A stretch of DNA of 64,000 nt from NCBI RefSeq assembly GCF_001750685.1, contig NZ_CP017269.1, positions 2,645,416 to 2,709,415 on the forward strand, given 5' to 3'. Positions 44,272 through 53,047 of this stretch are shown piece by piece (positions within the stretch are counted from its first letter, which is position 1; each line of letters starts with the position of its first letter). The notes beneath the pieces were generated by a model. The model had not been told where the DNA came from. It did no database searches and was given only the letters and a program-made list of their open reading frames with translations. A program made the position numbers and the translations under genes. Source of the stretch: Geosporobacter ferrireducens (GTDB lineage: Bacteria; Bacillota; Clostridia; Peptostreptococcales; Thermotaleaceae).

Positions 44272-45180
44272 CTAAATCTTTAGAAATCTCTTTGGATTGT
44301 GAATCATCATAACATCAATTTGTTCTTCCGTTATTCCGGCATCCATCAATTTTGGTATAAAATGATCGATTAGATAGCTATATCCAATTCCTCCATTAGC
44401 CTTTAGATGGGATTTTCTCGTCATATCTTGAGATAATACAATTTGATCCAAATGTCCCCTATGGATTAAATCCCTTATATGTGCTGCCCGCTTTTCATCT
44501 GATTGATAGTTCAGCTTGCCAATGGTATCGAAAGCTAAAAAGCAGCCTTTATCCGCAATGCTCAGGTGATAATCCAGATCACAGTTTAAATCTAAGTGTC
44601 CGATCACTACCTTTGTTGCATCCACGCCAAATTCTTTGAAAAACTTTAGCTGCTCCAATGCATGAGTCCCTAATGTCGTATGGGTTGAAACCGGCCTTCC
44701 GGTTTCTAAATGGGTCCTTGCTGCGATTCTGAATACCTTAAGTTCCATAGGCGTCATGACATTGTTGCTGGTTCCGATCTCTCCAATGACATGGGCTTTT
44801 ATATTTGTATCCTCTATTCCTTCCAATAAATCTTTTATCAAAAGCTTGCTGATCTCTGTTTCTTCCATTTCATATACATATTGGGGCAAATAAGGTTCTT
44901 TATAAAATCCTGTACTGATGATGATATTGATTCCGCTTGCATCGGCAATTTTTTTCATCGCCTGTATATCTCTTCCCATGCCGCGGTTCGTAACTTCGAC
45001 GATTGTATCGATCCCTTTTCCCTTAAGGGTTTTCATTTCTCCAATGACAGCATCTATATCATCAAATTTTGCATCTTGATCTTTCTTTTGGGCTGACAAG
45101 TCTATTTTAAGATGTTCATGAATATAGGTTTTTCCTAAATCCTCTGCACTAATTATTCCATGAATCGTTGTTATACTCAT
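44272..45180 (-). CDS. php: Phosphotriesterase homology protein (PHP/YhfV)
   Basis: 302 aa, binuclear-metal TIM-barrel hydrolase of the amidohydrolase superfamily. Ligands visible: YIHEHLKID (His-x-His), HVIGEIGTSN (bridging Glu, as in E. coli PHP, rather than a carboxylated Lys), STHTTLGTHALEQL (His), VIGHLDLN (His) and LSQDMTRKSH (Asp). Start moved to the ATG after AGGAGAGGACCT. It overlaps the amidase gene by 4 bp. In E. coli PHP is part of the yhf operon and its natural substrate is unknown; lactones, esters or phosphotriesters are split by relatives. Confidence 0.92.
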   Translation of the reverse strand: MSITTIHGIISAEDLGKTYIHEHLKIDLSAQKKDQDAKFDDIDAVIGEMKTLKGKGIDTIVEVTNRGMGRDIQAMKKIADASGINIIISTGFYKEPYLPQYVYEMEETEISKLLIKDLLEGIEDTNIKAHVIGEIGTSNNVMTPMELKVFRIAARTHLETGRPVSTHTTLGTHALEQLKFFKEFGVDATKVVIGHLDLNCDLDYHLSIADKGCFLAFDTIGKLNYQSDEKRAAHIRDLIHRGHLDQIVLSQDMTRKSHLKANGGIGYSYLIDHFIPKLMDAGITEEQIDVMMIHNPKRFLKI

Positions 45181-46319
45181 AGGTCCTCTCCTTTCCATCC
45201 CCAAAATCCAAGGTCTTTCTCTTTATAACCTTCTATAAAATACCGCTCAAATAAATCGGGCTTTGGAAATAATGTTCTTATACGATCCCCAAGGGCAATC
45301 GCCAGCTTACCGCTTTCTACTCCTTTTTTCCCTACAATTAAAATGCCCATTCCCAGTTCATCGCTTGGAATCGTAATGGCCGTCCCATCAATCATATTGG
45401 CGACCTTTAACAGATACTTTCCCGAATTATTTTGAATGTCTCTTCCTGTTTGGCCGAATAGCCCTAGTACAGAATCTCCTGTACCATATACATCTATGGG
45501 CCCTTCCAGGGTAATAATCATGTCTATATCCTCATTAAATAGTTCTTCACAGGTGGAGATTGCAAGATGCCGGTCTTCTATATGCTTAAAATCCTTCTCA
45601 ACAATTTCCACGAATCCGGAGATCTCATTCACAACCTTATCAAGCTGTCTTCTCATATCCTTTCCATTGGGCAGCCGCACAGAGCCTTCCTTTGGTACAG
45701 CAACCCTTGCTTTCCTATTCTGAATATCACTGCAGCCAATCTCTTTCATATTGCTAAGTGCACCGATTGCTTTTTTACACAAATCATAATCATGGGAGAT
45801 TACTCCGATACCCGGTATAAAATTTATATTATCTGTTGAAATTCTTGGATGGCTGCCTTTTAATCCCAAGCCCTTACCCATAATAGAAAAAAGTCCTGTA
45901 CTCATGGCAGGAGCAAGAACCGACCCTCCCCCATCGGTACCTATGGCAATATCATTGATACCACGCAATATATTTACACAGCTTCCGCTGGAAGAACCTG
46001 TCATCACTCTTCCTGTTAATGGATTGATCAAATCCACGTCAATGGCTCTTCCTCTTTCAGACATTTTGTCAACAGTATGAAATAAAAAGCCTTTTATCCC
46101 TTTTAAGCGCTGCACAAGGGCTGGACCTATTTGGACTGTATTCTTGACGCCAAACAATACCAAGGAAGCCATTGGGTCTTCAGTTAAAGTAACCACAGCT
46201 TCTTCCAGTACTTCCTTTCTGAAATAAACTACGCTTTTATTCTCCATATCCTTTGCCTTCAACATGGCTTTATTAAGCTTTTTCATTTGCAGCAGCAAAT
46301 TGTCTTGTAGAATATTCAT
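45177..46319 (-). CDS. Amidase-signature family enzyme in the yhf-like operon
   Basis: 380 aa from the ATG after AAGGAGCGAGCGT, shorter than the usual 450-500 aa. The catalytic triad can be placed: Lys59 in LFGVKNTVQIG, cis-Ser in MTGSSSGSCVN (about 109-111) and nucleophile Ser133 in IAIGTDGGGSVLAPA. These match the family pattern in which an amide or ester bond is hydrolysed by Ser-cisSer-Lys. The C-terminal third is divergent and short. The E. coli yhf operon has no amidase, so this is a lineage-specific addition; overlap with php by 4 bp shows it is part of the same pathway. Substrate unknown. Confidence 0.82.
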   Translation of the reverse strand: MNILQDNLLLQMKKLNKAMLKAKDMENKSVVYFRKEVLEEAVVTLTEDPMASLVLFGVKNTVQIGPALVQRLKGIKGFLFHTVDKMSERGRAIDVDLINPLTGRVMTGSSSGSCVNILRGINDIAIGTDGGGSVLAPAMSTGLFSIMGKGLGLKGSHPRISTDNINFIPGIGVISHDYDLCKKAIGALSNMKEIGCSDIQNRKARVAVPKEGSVRLPNGKDMRRQLDKVVNEISGFVEIVEKDFKHIEDRHLAISTCEELFNEDIDMIITLEGPIDVYGTGDSVLGLFGQTGRDIQNNSGKYLLKVANMIDGTAITIPSDELGMGILIVGKKGVESGKLAIALGDRIRTLFPKPDLFERYFIEGYKEKDLGFWGWKGEDL

Positions 46320-46419
46320 ACGCTCGCTCCTTATTTCTTTAATGAATGTATGGAAGGGTCTCTGGACCTCCGGTATTACACGCTGGCAGGCATGGAAACC
46401 CCACCACACAAAAGTCATT

Positions 46420-47700
46420 TTATGCTGCAGGTACAAATAATCCGATTATTGTAAGAATGTTTACCAGAATTCCTACCAGGATTGCCGCCATTGGGCCAAC
46501 TGCCATACGAACAACAGGTCTACCGGCGATATCATTTAAGATATACAGCCCTAGAACGATGAAGAAGCCGATTCCGGGAGCCATGGCATTGGCAGCGTTC
46601 ATACCTCCAACTAAAAGAGCAACTTCCAAAAGCTTAGACATGGCATTACGGATATTGTCTCCTGACTTTCTTATGCCTGGAAATTTATCTAGAAACTTGG
46701 ATATTTGATCAAGGAATAATACCTCTGCACCTATAACCAGTGCCCCAACAACTGCTGCAATCAATGGATTTCTAATAAATAATCCTACTGCAAATACGAA
46801 AGTCATCCCTGCTGGTGCATATACGCCTGTTGCTATAGCGGTAGAAGCAATTAATGGAATAAAACCTATTCCTCTTGCCAATGCAGCTACACCTGCATCA
46901 ATGTGCTTGCCTTCTGCCAACAAATTTAGAGATATTGGATCTCCGGCCATAAGGCTTAGCGCTGTAGCTGCAGAAATCAAACCACCTATCACCATAAAGT
47001 AGGGAATGTTTTTCTTTATTCGTTTTACTCTTTCTGCAAACACAGAGACTAGATCTATTGTTTCTTCTTCTGATTTTTCTTTCATGGCATAGATAATCAA
47101 AATAATCATACCTACAATCAGTGCAGTACCCTCCGGATTAATGTTGACTGTAATGGTTCCCAGCTGTACTGGGCTAAATATAATCGCCAGCTGTCTTGCT
47201 AAAACAGAAAATACTAAATTAATCAAACCTTTTTTCGCGCTGTATTGATATCCGGTAGCAAGGGCCGGGAATGCGGCAAAGGCAATCACTACCGGGCTGC
47301 CCACCTGCCCCAGACTTCCCATAAAATTCACAGGGAGTAATTCAAAGGCTTTTACTACACTTTCCAATCCTAATAAAATTCCGGCACCATAAAGTGCTCC
47401 TATAATACCTGCAACAGCTATTCCCTTTTTCCCATCCGGTGAAGAGTTCCCTATAATATCTGTCCCTAACAAAATACAATGAATTAAAATAATACTTGCA
47501 GTTAATGAGAAAGGTATACCAAAACCGATAACTAAACCGAAACTCATTGCAAAAGAAGTCGCTGCAATTTCTTTTCTTGTCATTCTCCCTTCTATATGTT
47601 CCGGCATTATGGGGCGCAGTCCATCGTTAAAAACGGCAATCCCTTTATTCGCCATAATGGCGGCTAAAGCCCCAATCAACATAATCAGTAGGATATTCAT
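46420..47700 (-). CDS. yhfT: YhfT-like membrane transporter
   Basis: 426 aa, about 11-12 helices. MLIGALAAIMANKGIAVFND at the start and FGLVIGFGIPFSLTASIILI match the YhfT family of putative transporters. A hydrophilic loop near residues 210-225 (KEKSEEETIDLVS) divides two halves. Expected to import the substrate of the yhf pathway. It follows yhfU by 22 bp and precedes the amidase gene by 100 bp. Substrate and coupling ion unknown. Confidence 0.86.
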   Translation of the reverse strand: MNILLIMLIGALAAIMANKGIAVFNDGLRPIMPEHIEGRMTRKEIAATSFAMSFGLVIGFGIPFSLTASIILIHCILLGTDIIGNSSPDGKKGIAVAGIIGALYGAGILLGLESVVKAFELLPVNFMGSLGQVGSPVVIAFAAFPALATGYQYSAKKGLINLVFSVLARQLAIIFSPVQLGTITVNINPEGTALIVGMIILIIYAMKEKSEEETIDLVSVFAERVKRIKKNIPYFMVIGGLISAATALSLMAGDPISLNLLAEGKHIDAGVAALARGIGFIPLIASTAIATGVYAPAGMTFVFAVGLFIRNPLIAAVVGALVIGAEVLFLDQISKFLDKFPGIRKSGDNIRNAMSKLLEVALLVGGMNAANAMAPGIGFFIVLGLYILNDIAGRPVVRMAVGPMAAILVGILVNILTIIGLFVPAA

Positions 47701-47722
47701 TGTTTTTCCCCCTTTTAAGTTT

Positions 47723-48085
47723 TTATTTTTTCAAAATTTCCTTAACAATTGCAGAGACCGCTTTTTCATAGTGATCCCCGGTAAAACCAAAAGCTATTTT
47801 TCCTTCTGCTACAGCTTTTATAATCTCTTCTTCCTTTGGTGCTTTTCCAGGCATAGAAACCGTAGCGCATTTATCTCTTGTAAGTAGGGCTATGGCCATG
47901 CTTAAAGCGCCTCCTCCACCGGTGTGACAAGCCCCCAAATAATAGTCCGCTTTACCCGCCTTCATATCACTGGCAGCTTGCAAATCGCCTTTTATCTGTA
48001 CTTCTACTTTATCACCACCTATTTCTTTTACTAAATCTGCGATCTTTTGCTTTTCAACTTGCCCGCCAATTACAAATTTAATCAC
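47723..48085 (-). CDS. yhfU: YhfU-like DUF2620 protein
   Basis: 120 aa from the GTG after AGGAGGAGAAAAGG, giving VIKFVIGGQVEKQKI, the expected DUF2620 N-terminus. Motifs: KAGKADYYLGACHTGGGGAL (about 60-80) with an HTGGGG glycine loop, and GKIAFGFTGDHYEKAV near the C-terminus. No membrane helix. It overlaps the 3' end of the PRD gene by 8 bp. Always found with YhfT, so it is probably a small cytosolic subunit or partner of the transporter. Function unknown. Confidence 0.87.
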   Translation of the reverse strand: MIKFVIGGQVEKQKIADLVKEIGGDKVEVQIKGDLQAASDMKAGKADYYLGACHTGGGGALSMAIALLTRDKCATVSMPGKAPKEEEIIKAVAEGKIAFGFTGDHYEKAVSAIVKEILKK

Positions 48086-48467
48086 CCTTTTCTCCTCCTT
48101 CATTCTGTAATTTTGAAAGTATTGTACATGCGTGTGCAGCAATAAACCCTTTTTCTGAATCCGGTATCTTAATGCTTAACTGTTCTTCAAGACGTTTATA
48201 AAATTTAGGGAGTTCATCATAAAGTTTGCTTTGTTTAACCTCATCTAAAACCAGTTCATCGATCGCATTGATTTCTTCTCCATTTTTTATTCTGGTCAAT
48301 GCGATCGCTAAATGGGTTATTAACATAGAACCATTTTCTTCGGTCAGTATCAGAGCGTATTTTTTTTCAAATTCCTGTGCAAAATCTATGACAGCAATCT
48401 TTATTTCGGGACTTATTTGATCTGATTCCTCTAAGATATCCAGTCTTTGCTTTAGTAAGTCATCCAT
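48078..48467 (-). CDS. PRD-domain protein (YhfY-like)
   Basis: 129 aa, a single PTS regulation domain without a DNA- or RNA-binding part. Conserved histidines that PTS proteins can phosphorylate lie in MLITHLAIALTRI (about residue 52) and GFIAAHACTILSKL (about 112). It occupies the place of YhfY in the enterobacterial cluster. Alone, it may act on YhfZ or on the transporter in response to PTS phosphate, and an HPr gene sits at the other end of the cluster. A YhfZ-type operator lies 17 bp upstream of its start. Ribosome site GGAGGTGATAAA. Confidence 0.85.
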   Translation of the reverse strand: MDDLLKQRLDILEESDQISPEIKIAVIDFAQEFEKKYALILTEENGSMLITHLAIALTRIKNGEEINAIDELVLDEVKQSKLYDELPKFYKRLEEQLSIKIPDSEKGFIAAHACTILSKLQNEGGEKGD

Positions 48468-48483
48468 TTTATCACCTCCGATT

Positions 48484-48506
48484 CAATATACATTTTTTTG
48501 TACATT
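48484..48506. promoter_or_regulatory. Probable YhfZ operator, copy before the PRD gene
   Basis: Minus strand AATGTACA-N6-TGTATATTG. The same 23-bp pattern with identical spacing occurs before yhfZ at 49486-49508, in the opposite orientation. Arms AATGTACA and TGTATATT form a near-perfect inverted repeat. Confidence 0.75.
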
Positions 48507-48513
48507 CAAGCTA

Positions 48514-48531
48514 AAAAAAGAGCTCCTTTTC
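48514..48531 (-). terminator. Weak hairpin after yhfZ
   Basis: AAAAGGAGCTCTTTTTTT on the minus strand, directly after the yhfZ stop: a short stem around GAGCTC with a T-run. It may separate yhfZ from the operon starting at the PRD gene. Confidence 0.4.
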
Positions 48532-49469
48532 TAGTAAGTCGGAATCATTTCGTTCCGAATCACTTTCTGCTGAATATTCTCTACTTCATTCATATTAATA
48601 AACTTCTTTAAAATATGTCCAAATTCTTTATTTTCTTTATTTACTACGATCGTCGCGATGGTATCTTCTTTGCTATTTTGTTTGGATATGAGATTTTTTA
48701 AAGGACAAATATTATATTCAAGATTCTTTTCTTTGATCTCATCGATATTCCAAATAGCAGCATCTACTTCATTATTTTTCATCTTTTGAAGTATCTGATT
48801 ATAGGGCGTATTAATATACGTCACATCTATCCCTTCACATTCACTGGAAGTTAATATAATCTGGTCAATGGATGTAGAGTCTAATGCTACCCGCATGCCA
48901 CGCTTGATCTTGTCTTGTTGATGATCCCTAAAGATGATCACATGATTTCCTACATAACTTTCTTCACTAAATTCATGTACAATTTCTATATCCGATGATT
49001 TTTCCATCTCTAAATTAGCTGCTAATTTGGAAACAATGGCAAAGTTATATTTCCCCAAATTCAAAGCCTCGATTCTTTTCGAAGCACCCCTCATAAAAGC
49101 TAGACTAAAGGGTATGCTGCTTTGCTCAAAGGTCTTATAAAGTCCGGTAGCAAGCCCTTCATATCTCTTTGAATAGGGTAGGGGCATTACCGCCATGATC
49201 ACGCCAAAATCGGATATCTCCCATAATTTTTTATAATCTATTTTTACAATATAGGTTCCTAAATGCCCCCTTGATTCTAAGCCGATTCCTTTTATCTCTT
49301 GAAGAAACTTCAAGGCGGATTGAACGGTTCCTCTAGCCGTATTAAAGTTTTCCGTATACTGACTGACCGTACCTATCCTGTCGCCTTCACCATAAGTGAG
49401 GAATTCCCGGGCAAGAAGTGTAATGATAATTCCGTTTTTGGACATTAGCTTCTTTTTAAAATCATCCAT
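48531..49469 (-). CDS. yhfZ: YhfZ-like transcriptional regulator
   Basis: 312 aa from the ATG after GAGAGGATAAAAAT. Residues about 20-75 are a winged helix (TVSQYTENFNTARGTVQSAL, then KFLQEIKGIGLESRGHLGTY). The rest is a periplasmic-binding-like effector domain: FGVIMAVMPLPYSKRYEGLA, VIIFRDHQQDK and ALDSTSIDQIILTSSECEGI. This two-domain design is that of YhfZ, a GntR-like regulator. Copies of one operator lie before yhfZ and before the PRD gene, implying control of itself and the operon. Effector unknown, likely the pathway substrate. Confidence 0.87.
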   Translation of the reverse strand: MDDFKKKLMSKNGIIITLLAREFLTYGEGDRIGTVSQYTENFNTARGTVQSALKFLQEIKGIGLESRGHLGTYIVKIDYKKLWEISDFGVIMAVMPLPYSKRYEGLATGLYKTFEQSSIPFSLAFMRGASKRIEALNLGKYNFAIVSKLAANLEMEKSSDIEIVHEFSEESYVGNHVIIFRDHQQDKIKRGMRVALDSTSIDQIILTSSECEGIDVTYINTPYNQILQKMKNNEVDAAIWNIDEIKEKNLEYNICPLKNLISKQNSKEDTIATIVVNKENKEFGHILKKFINMNEVENIQQKVIRNEMIPTY

Positions 49470-49485
49470 ATTTTTATCCTCTCGC

Positions 49486-49508
49486 AATGTACATTATTTT
49501 GTATATTG
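49486..49508. promoter_or_regulatory. Probable YhfZ operator, copy before yhfZ
   Basis: Plus strand AATGTACA-TTATTT-TGTATATTG, 17 bp upstream of the yhfZ start codon. Matches the copy at 48484-48506 in both arms and in spacing. Confidence 0.75.
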
Positions 49509-49770
49509 TAATTTGATTATAGCATAAAAAATTAAACTTTAAAACTGAAAATTCTATTTTTTATTTCATTTTTGATAAAAATCCACAGCTGCAGCTGGTT
49601 CAGGTTTTCCTAGATAAAGTTTTTAAAAAACTTCTATATAAAAAACTTCAAAAACATAATTACGTTGTTTTTTTGTAAACAATTCTTAACTTTCTTTCAT
49701 GATATTTATGATACGATGAGAATAAATGGTAAGGTGTGAGCGCCTTTCAATAGATTAAAGGGGGATAACT

Positions 49771-50514
49771 ATGTTTATTAAGGATCAAAAAAATGCTGTA
49801 TGGATGGTCGTATCGCTTATTCTGGCACTGGGGATTGTTGTTTCATCCTATATTTTGACCTCCGGAATCAAAGAAATCAAAGGCTCTACAAATTCATTGT
49901 CGGTAAAAGGTTCTGCAAAGAAGCAAATTACATCTGATTTAGCCGTCTGGACTGGCTCCTTCAGTTTGCAGTCTTCAAGTCTTTCTGAGGCATATCAAAA
50001 CTTAAAGGATAGTGAGAAAAAAGTAAGAACCTATTTAGTAAAGCAGGGAATTAAAGAGCAAGACATCATATTTTCTTCTATATCCACCAATACCAATCAT
50101 GTGATGCTGCCGAACGGGATGTACTCTAACCAAATCGAAAGTTACAGGCTCTATCAGAGTGTAGAGATTCGATCTAATGATATTGATAAGATAACAGAAA
50201 TTTCAAGAAATGCTACAGATTTAATTAATGAAGGTGTAGAGTTCCAGTCTAACACGCCTCAATATTTTTATACAAAACTGTCAGAGTTAAAAATAGATAT
50301 GATTGAGCTTGCAACCAAAGATGCCAAAGCCAGGGCAGAAAAGATGCTCGGAGCCACAGGGAACCGGGTTGGCACGCTAAAATCAGCATATGTAGGTATT
50401 TTCCAAATAACACCCCTATATTCCGATGAAATTTCCGATTATGGGATGAATGATACAACCTCCATTGAGAAGGAAATCACATCGGTAGTGACCTGTGAAT
50501 TTGAAGTACAATAG
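49771..50514 (+). CDS. SIMPL-domain (DUF541) protein, membrane-anchored
   Basis: 247 aa with an N-terminal anchor helix (about 10-31) and an external SIMPL domain. SLSVKGSAKKQITSDLAVW begins the domain; FSSISTNTNHVML and YRLYQSVEIRSNDIDKI are typical. AKARAEKMLGATGNRVGTLK and the C-terminal SVVTCEFEVQ close it. The family (YggE, BP26) forms channel-like ring assemblies and is linked to oxidative stress; no enzymatic role is known. Strong AAGGGGGATAACT ribosome site. It is flanked by its own terminator and divergent from yhfZ. Confidence 0.9.
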   Translation: MFIKDQKNAVWMVVSLILALGIVVSSYILTSGIKEIKGSTNSLSVKGSAKKQITSDLAVWTGSFSLQSSSLSEAYQNLKDSEKKVRTYLVKQGIKEQDIIFSSISTNTNHVMLPNGMYSNQIESYRLYQSVEIRSNDIDKITEISRNATDLINEGVEFQSNTPQYFYTKLSELKIDMIELATKDAKARAEKMLGATGNRVGTLKSAYVGIFQITPLYSDEISDYGMNDTTSIEKEITSVVTCEFEVQ

Positions 50515-50523
50515 GTACTGCAG

Positions 50524-50557
50524 AAAGCCTTGAATCGTTGCTTATTCAGGGTTTTTT
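50524..50557 (+). terminator. Terminator after the SIMPL gene
   Basis: GCCTTGAAT pairs with ATTCAGGGT (with G-U pairs) and is followed by T6. Confidence 0.7.
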
Positions 50558-50624
50558 GATGCCTTTTCCCGATAGACTTTTAATACCGTGAATATACTTT
50601 CTGCCGGCAGGGGAATTATATTCC

Positions 50625-51779
50625 CTACAGCCCTTTATTGATTTTATGAATACTGTCTATCGCATATTTTACTTCTTCTATTGTATTGTAATGGCTAAAG
50701 CTAAACCGTACTGTACCCTGGGGGAAAGTTCCCAAGGTTTTATGAGCTGATGGCGCACAGTGCAAACCACACCGGGTCATAATGCCATACTCTTTGTCCA
50801 GAAGATAAGCGACTTCTCCATTGTCCCCTTTTGTAAAATCAATAGAAACCACTGCTGTCCGGCCTTGTGCTCCAGGCAGCCCTGCTAATCTTATACCTCT
50901 CATATTCAATATTCCTTCAATAAACTGCTGTGTGATCCGCAGTTCCTCGTCTCTTATACTTTTAATTCCTGTTTTCATAAGATATGTAAGTGCTGCATGC
51001 AGTCCAAAGATTCCAGGAAGGTTCATGGTTCCCGGTTCAAACTTATCCGGCAAATAATCCGGTTGGAATTCAGACTCCGAGGCGCTCCCAGTACCGCCGC
51101 ATATGAGGGAATCCATCTTTTTCGCTAATGGATTGCTGATAACAAATCCGCCAATCCCCTGTGGCCCTAACAATCCTTTGTGTCCTGTGAATGCAACTGC
51201 ATCTGCATTCATTTCTCTAAAATCTATCTCATAGATCCCTGCAGTTTGTGCACTATCTACTATAAAATTGAGATTATATGCCTTGCATAGCTTACCTATC
51301 TCATAAATGGGAAGGATTGTCCCGCATACATTAGAGGCATGGGTCATAATAACAGCTTTTGTATTTGGCTTTATATGCTGCTTAATATCCTCAACATCCA
51401 ACCTTCCAAAGCGGTCGCATTGTACCTTGGAAAACTCTATTCTTTGACTGCACAGTTGTGATAGTGGTCTCATCACTGCATTATGTTCCATAGAGGACAG
51501 GATACAGTGATCTCCTGCCTGCAGTATACCTTTTATAAGATAATTCATACTTTGGGTTATATTCATGGTAAAAACCACATTATCCGGATTATCGAAATTA
51601 AAAAGTCTGCAAATCATTTCTCTGACCTCAAGCACCACTTCACCAGCTGAGAACGCGCTGCTGTAAGTCCCTCTCTTTACGTTAATTCCTACATTATCTA
51701 TATAGTTCTTTACTGCGGCACCTACCCCTGGGGCCTTCGGAAACGTAGTTGCTGCATTATCCATATAAATGTTATGCAT
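50625..51779 (-). CDS. Cysteine desulfurase family protein (EF2568-like)
   Basis: 384 aa from the ATG after GGAGAGAGATGTG. Fold-type I PLP enzyme of the NifS/CsdB type: MDNAATTFPKAPGV at the start, MTHASNVCGTILPI, VDSAQTAGIYEID, FTGHKGLLGPQGIGGF with the PLP Lys, and the active Cys in MTRCGLHCAPSAHKTLGTFP. It resembles the subgroup associated with selenium-dependent molybdenum hydroxylase maturation. It is divergent to a YedE/TusA/DUF3343 operon that also concerns selenium, so it may release selenium or sulfur from (seleno)cysteine for that route. Confidence 0.9.
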   Translation of the reverse strand: MHNIYMDNAATTFPKAPGVGAAVKNYIDNVGINVKRGTYSSAFSAGEVVLEVREMICRLFNFDNPDNVVFTMNITQSMNYLIKGILQAGDHCILSSMEHNAVMRPLSQLCSQRIEFSKVQCDRFGRLDVEDIKQHIKPNTKAVIMTHASNVCGTILPIYEIGKLCKAYNLNFIVDSAQTAGIYEIDFREMNADAVAFTGHKGLLGPQGIGGFVISNPLAKKMDSLICGGTGSASESEFQPDYLPDKFEPGTMNLPGIFGLHAALTYLMKTGIKSIRDEELRITQQFIEGILNMRGIRLAGLPGAQGRTAVVSIDFTKGDNGEVAYLLDKEYGIMTRCGLHCAPSAHKTLGTFPQGTVRFSFSHYNTIEEVKYAIDSIHKINKGL

Positions 51780-51961
51780 CACATCTCTCTCCAATCTATA
51801 TGTACTTCCACTTTAATTTCATTATACAGGACGGAGGGATAGGAGATTATAGATATTTTCTATGGGAATCTTTACCATCATTTTTTCTGTCAATTATACA
51901 TCCTCTATCATTGATAATATAATATCCATGAGATCATTATTCATTACTAAGGAGGGTTAAA

Positions 51962-53047
51962 ATGAAAGACAAGAAAGGTATTATTTCTACGGGTGCCGTC
52001 ATTGGTCTTATATCTGTTCTCCTTGTTAAATACGGCAATCCGGCAAACATGGGCTACTGTATAGCTTGCTTTTTGAGAGATATCTCAGGCGCCCTAGGTC
52101 TCCACAGAGCTGCAGTAGTACAATACATACGACCAGAAATCATTGGTCTGGTACTGGGCGCTTTTCTAATGTCCTTCGGCATGAAAGAATTTAGGACAAG
52201 AGGCGGCTCTTCCCCGTTTTTAAGATTTGTCCTTGGCTTTATCGTTATGATCGGGGCTCTCATGTTCCTCGGATGTCCACTCAGAATGGTACTTCGAATG
52301 GCCGGTGGAGATGCAAACGCTTTGGTCGGTCTCCTTGGCTTTGCTGGGGGTATCGGGGTAGGCATATTGTTCCTAAACAAAGGTTTCAGCCTGAAAAGAA
52401 CTTATACCCTTACAAGCTTTGAAGGTTTCGTATTTCCTTCTCTTAATCTGGGACTTCTTGCACTGCTCCTTGCTGCACCTGCATTTATATTTTTCAGTAC
52501 AGAAGGCCCTGGGTCAAAGCATGCCCCGTGGCTATTGGCCCTTATATCCGGTCTTATTGTTGGCGCCTTAGCCCAAAGAACAAGACTTTGTATGGTAGGC
52601 GGAATTAGAGATTTAATTCTTTTTAAAGATGCTTATCTGATATCGGGATTTATATCCATATTTGCAGCTGCTTTAATCGGCAACCTGCTAATAACCAAAT
52701 CCTTCCATCTTGGCTTTTCTGGTCAGCCGGTAGCCCATATGGACGGTCTTTGGAACTTCCTGGGCATGGCGTTGGCCGGATGGGGTTCTGTACTGCTGGG
52801 CGGCTGCCCCCTTCGTCAGCTGATACTCGCCGGAGAAGGAAATATTGACTCTGCAATAACAGCTATGGGCATGCTCACCGGTGCAGCTTTTGCGCATAAC
52901 TTCAGCCTTGCCGCATCTGCAAACGGGCCTGCACCGAATGGTAAAATTGCTGTAATAACAGGTTTGATCATACTGCTGGTTGTTTCTTATTTCAATATGG
53001 AAAAAGAAGCTATAAAAATGAAAGGAGATGTAAAGCTTGAAGCTTAA
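51962..53047 (+). CDS. yedE: YedE-family putative selenium transporter
   Basis: 361 aa, about nine helices, YeeE/YedE family. Cysteines in membrane segments are conserved: GYCIACFLRDISGALGLHRA, LGCPLRMVLRMAGGDANALV, QRTRLCMVGGIRD and LGGCPLRQLILAGEGN. The repeated GCPLR motif is the signature of two thiol-based gates, as in YeeE thiosulfate channels. The selenium assignment rests on the companion TusA-like and DUF3343 genes, a known genomic association. ATG after AAGGAGGGTTAAA. Confidence 0.9.
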   Translation: MKDKKGIISTGAVIGLISVLLVKYGNPANMGYCIACFLRDISGALGLHRAAVVQYIRPEIIGLVLGAFLMSFGMKEFRTRGGSSPFLRFVLGFIVMIGALMFLGCPLRMVLRMAGGDANALVGLLGFAGGIGVGILFLNKGFSLKRTYTLTSFEGFVFPSLNLGLLALLLAAPAFIFFSTEGPGSKHAPWLLALISGLIVGALAQRTRLCMVGGIRDLILFKDAYLISGFISIFAAALIGNLLITKSFHLGFSGQPVAHMDGLWNFLGMALAGWGSVLLGGCPLRQLILAGEGNIDSAITAMGMLTGAAFAHNFSLAASANGPAPNGKIAVITGLIILLVVSYFNMEKEAIKMKGDVKLEA

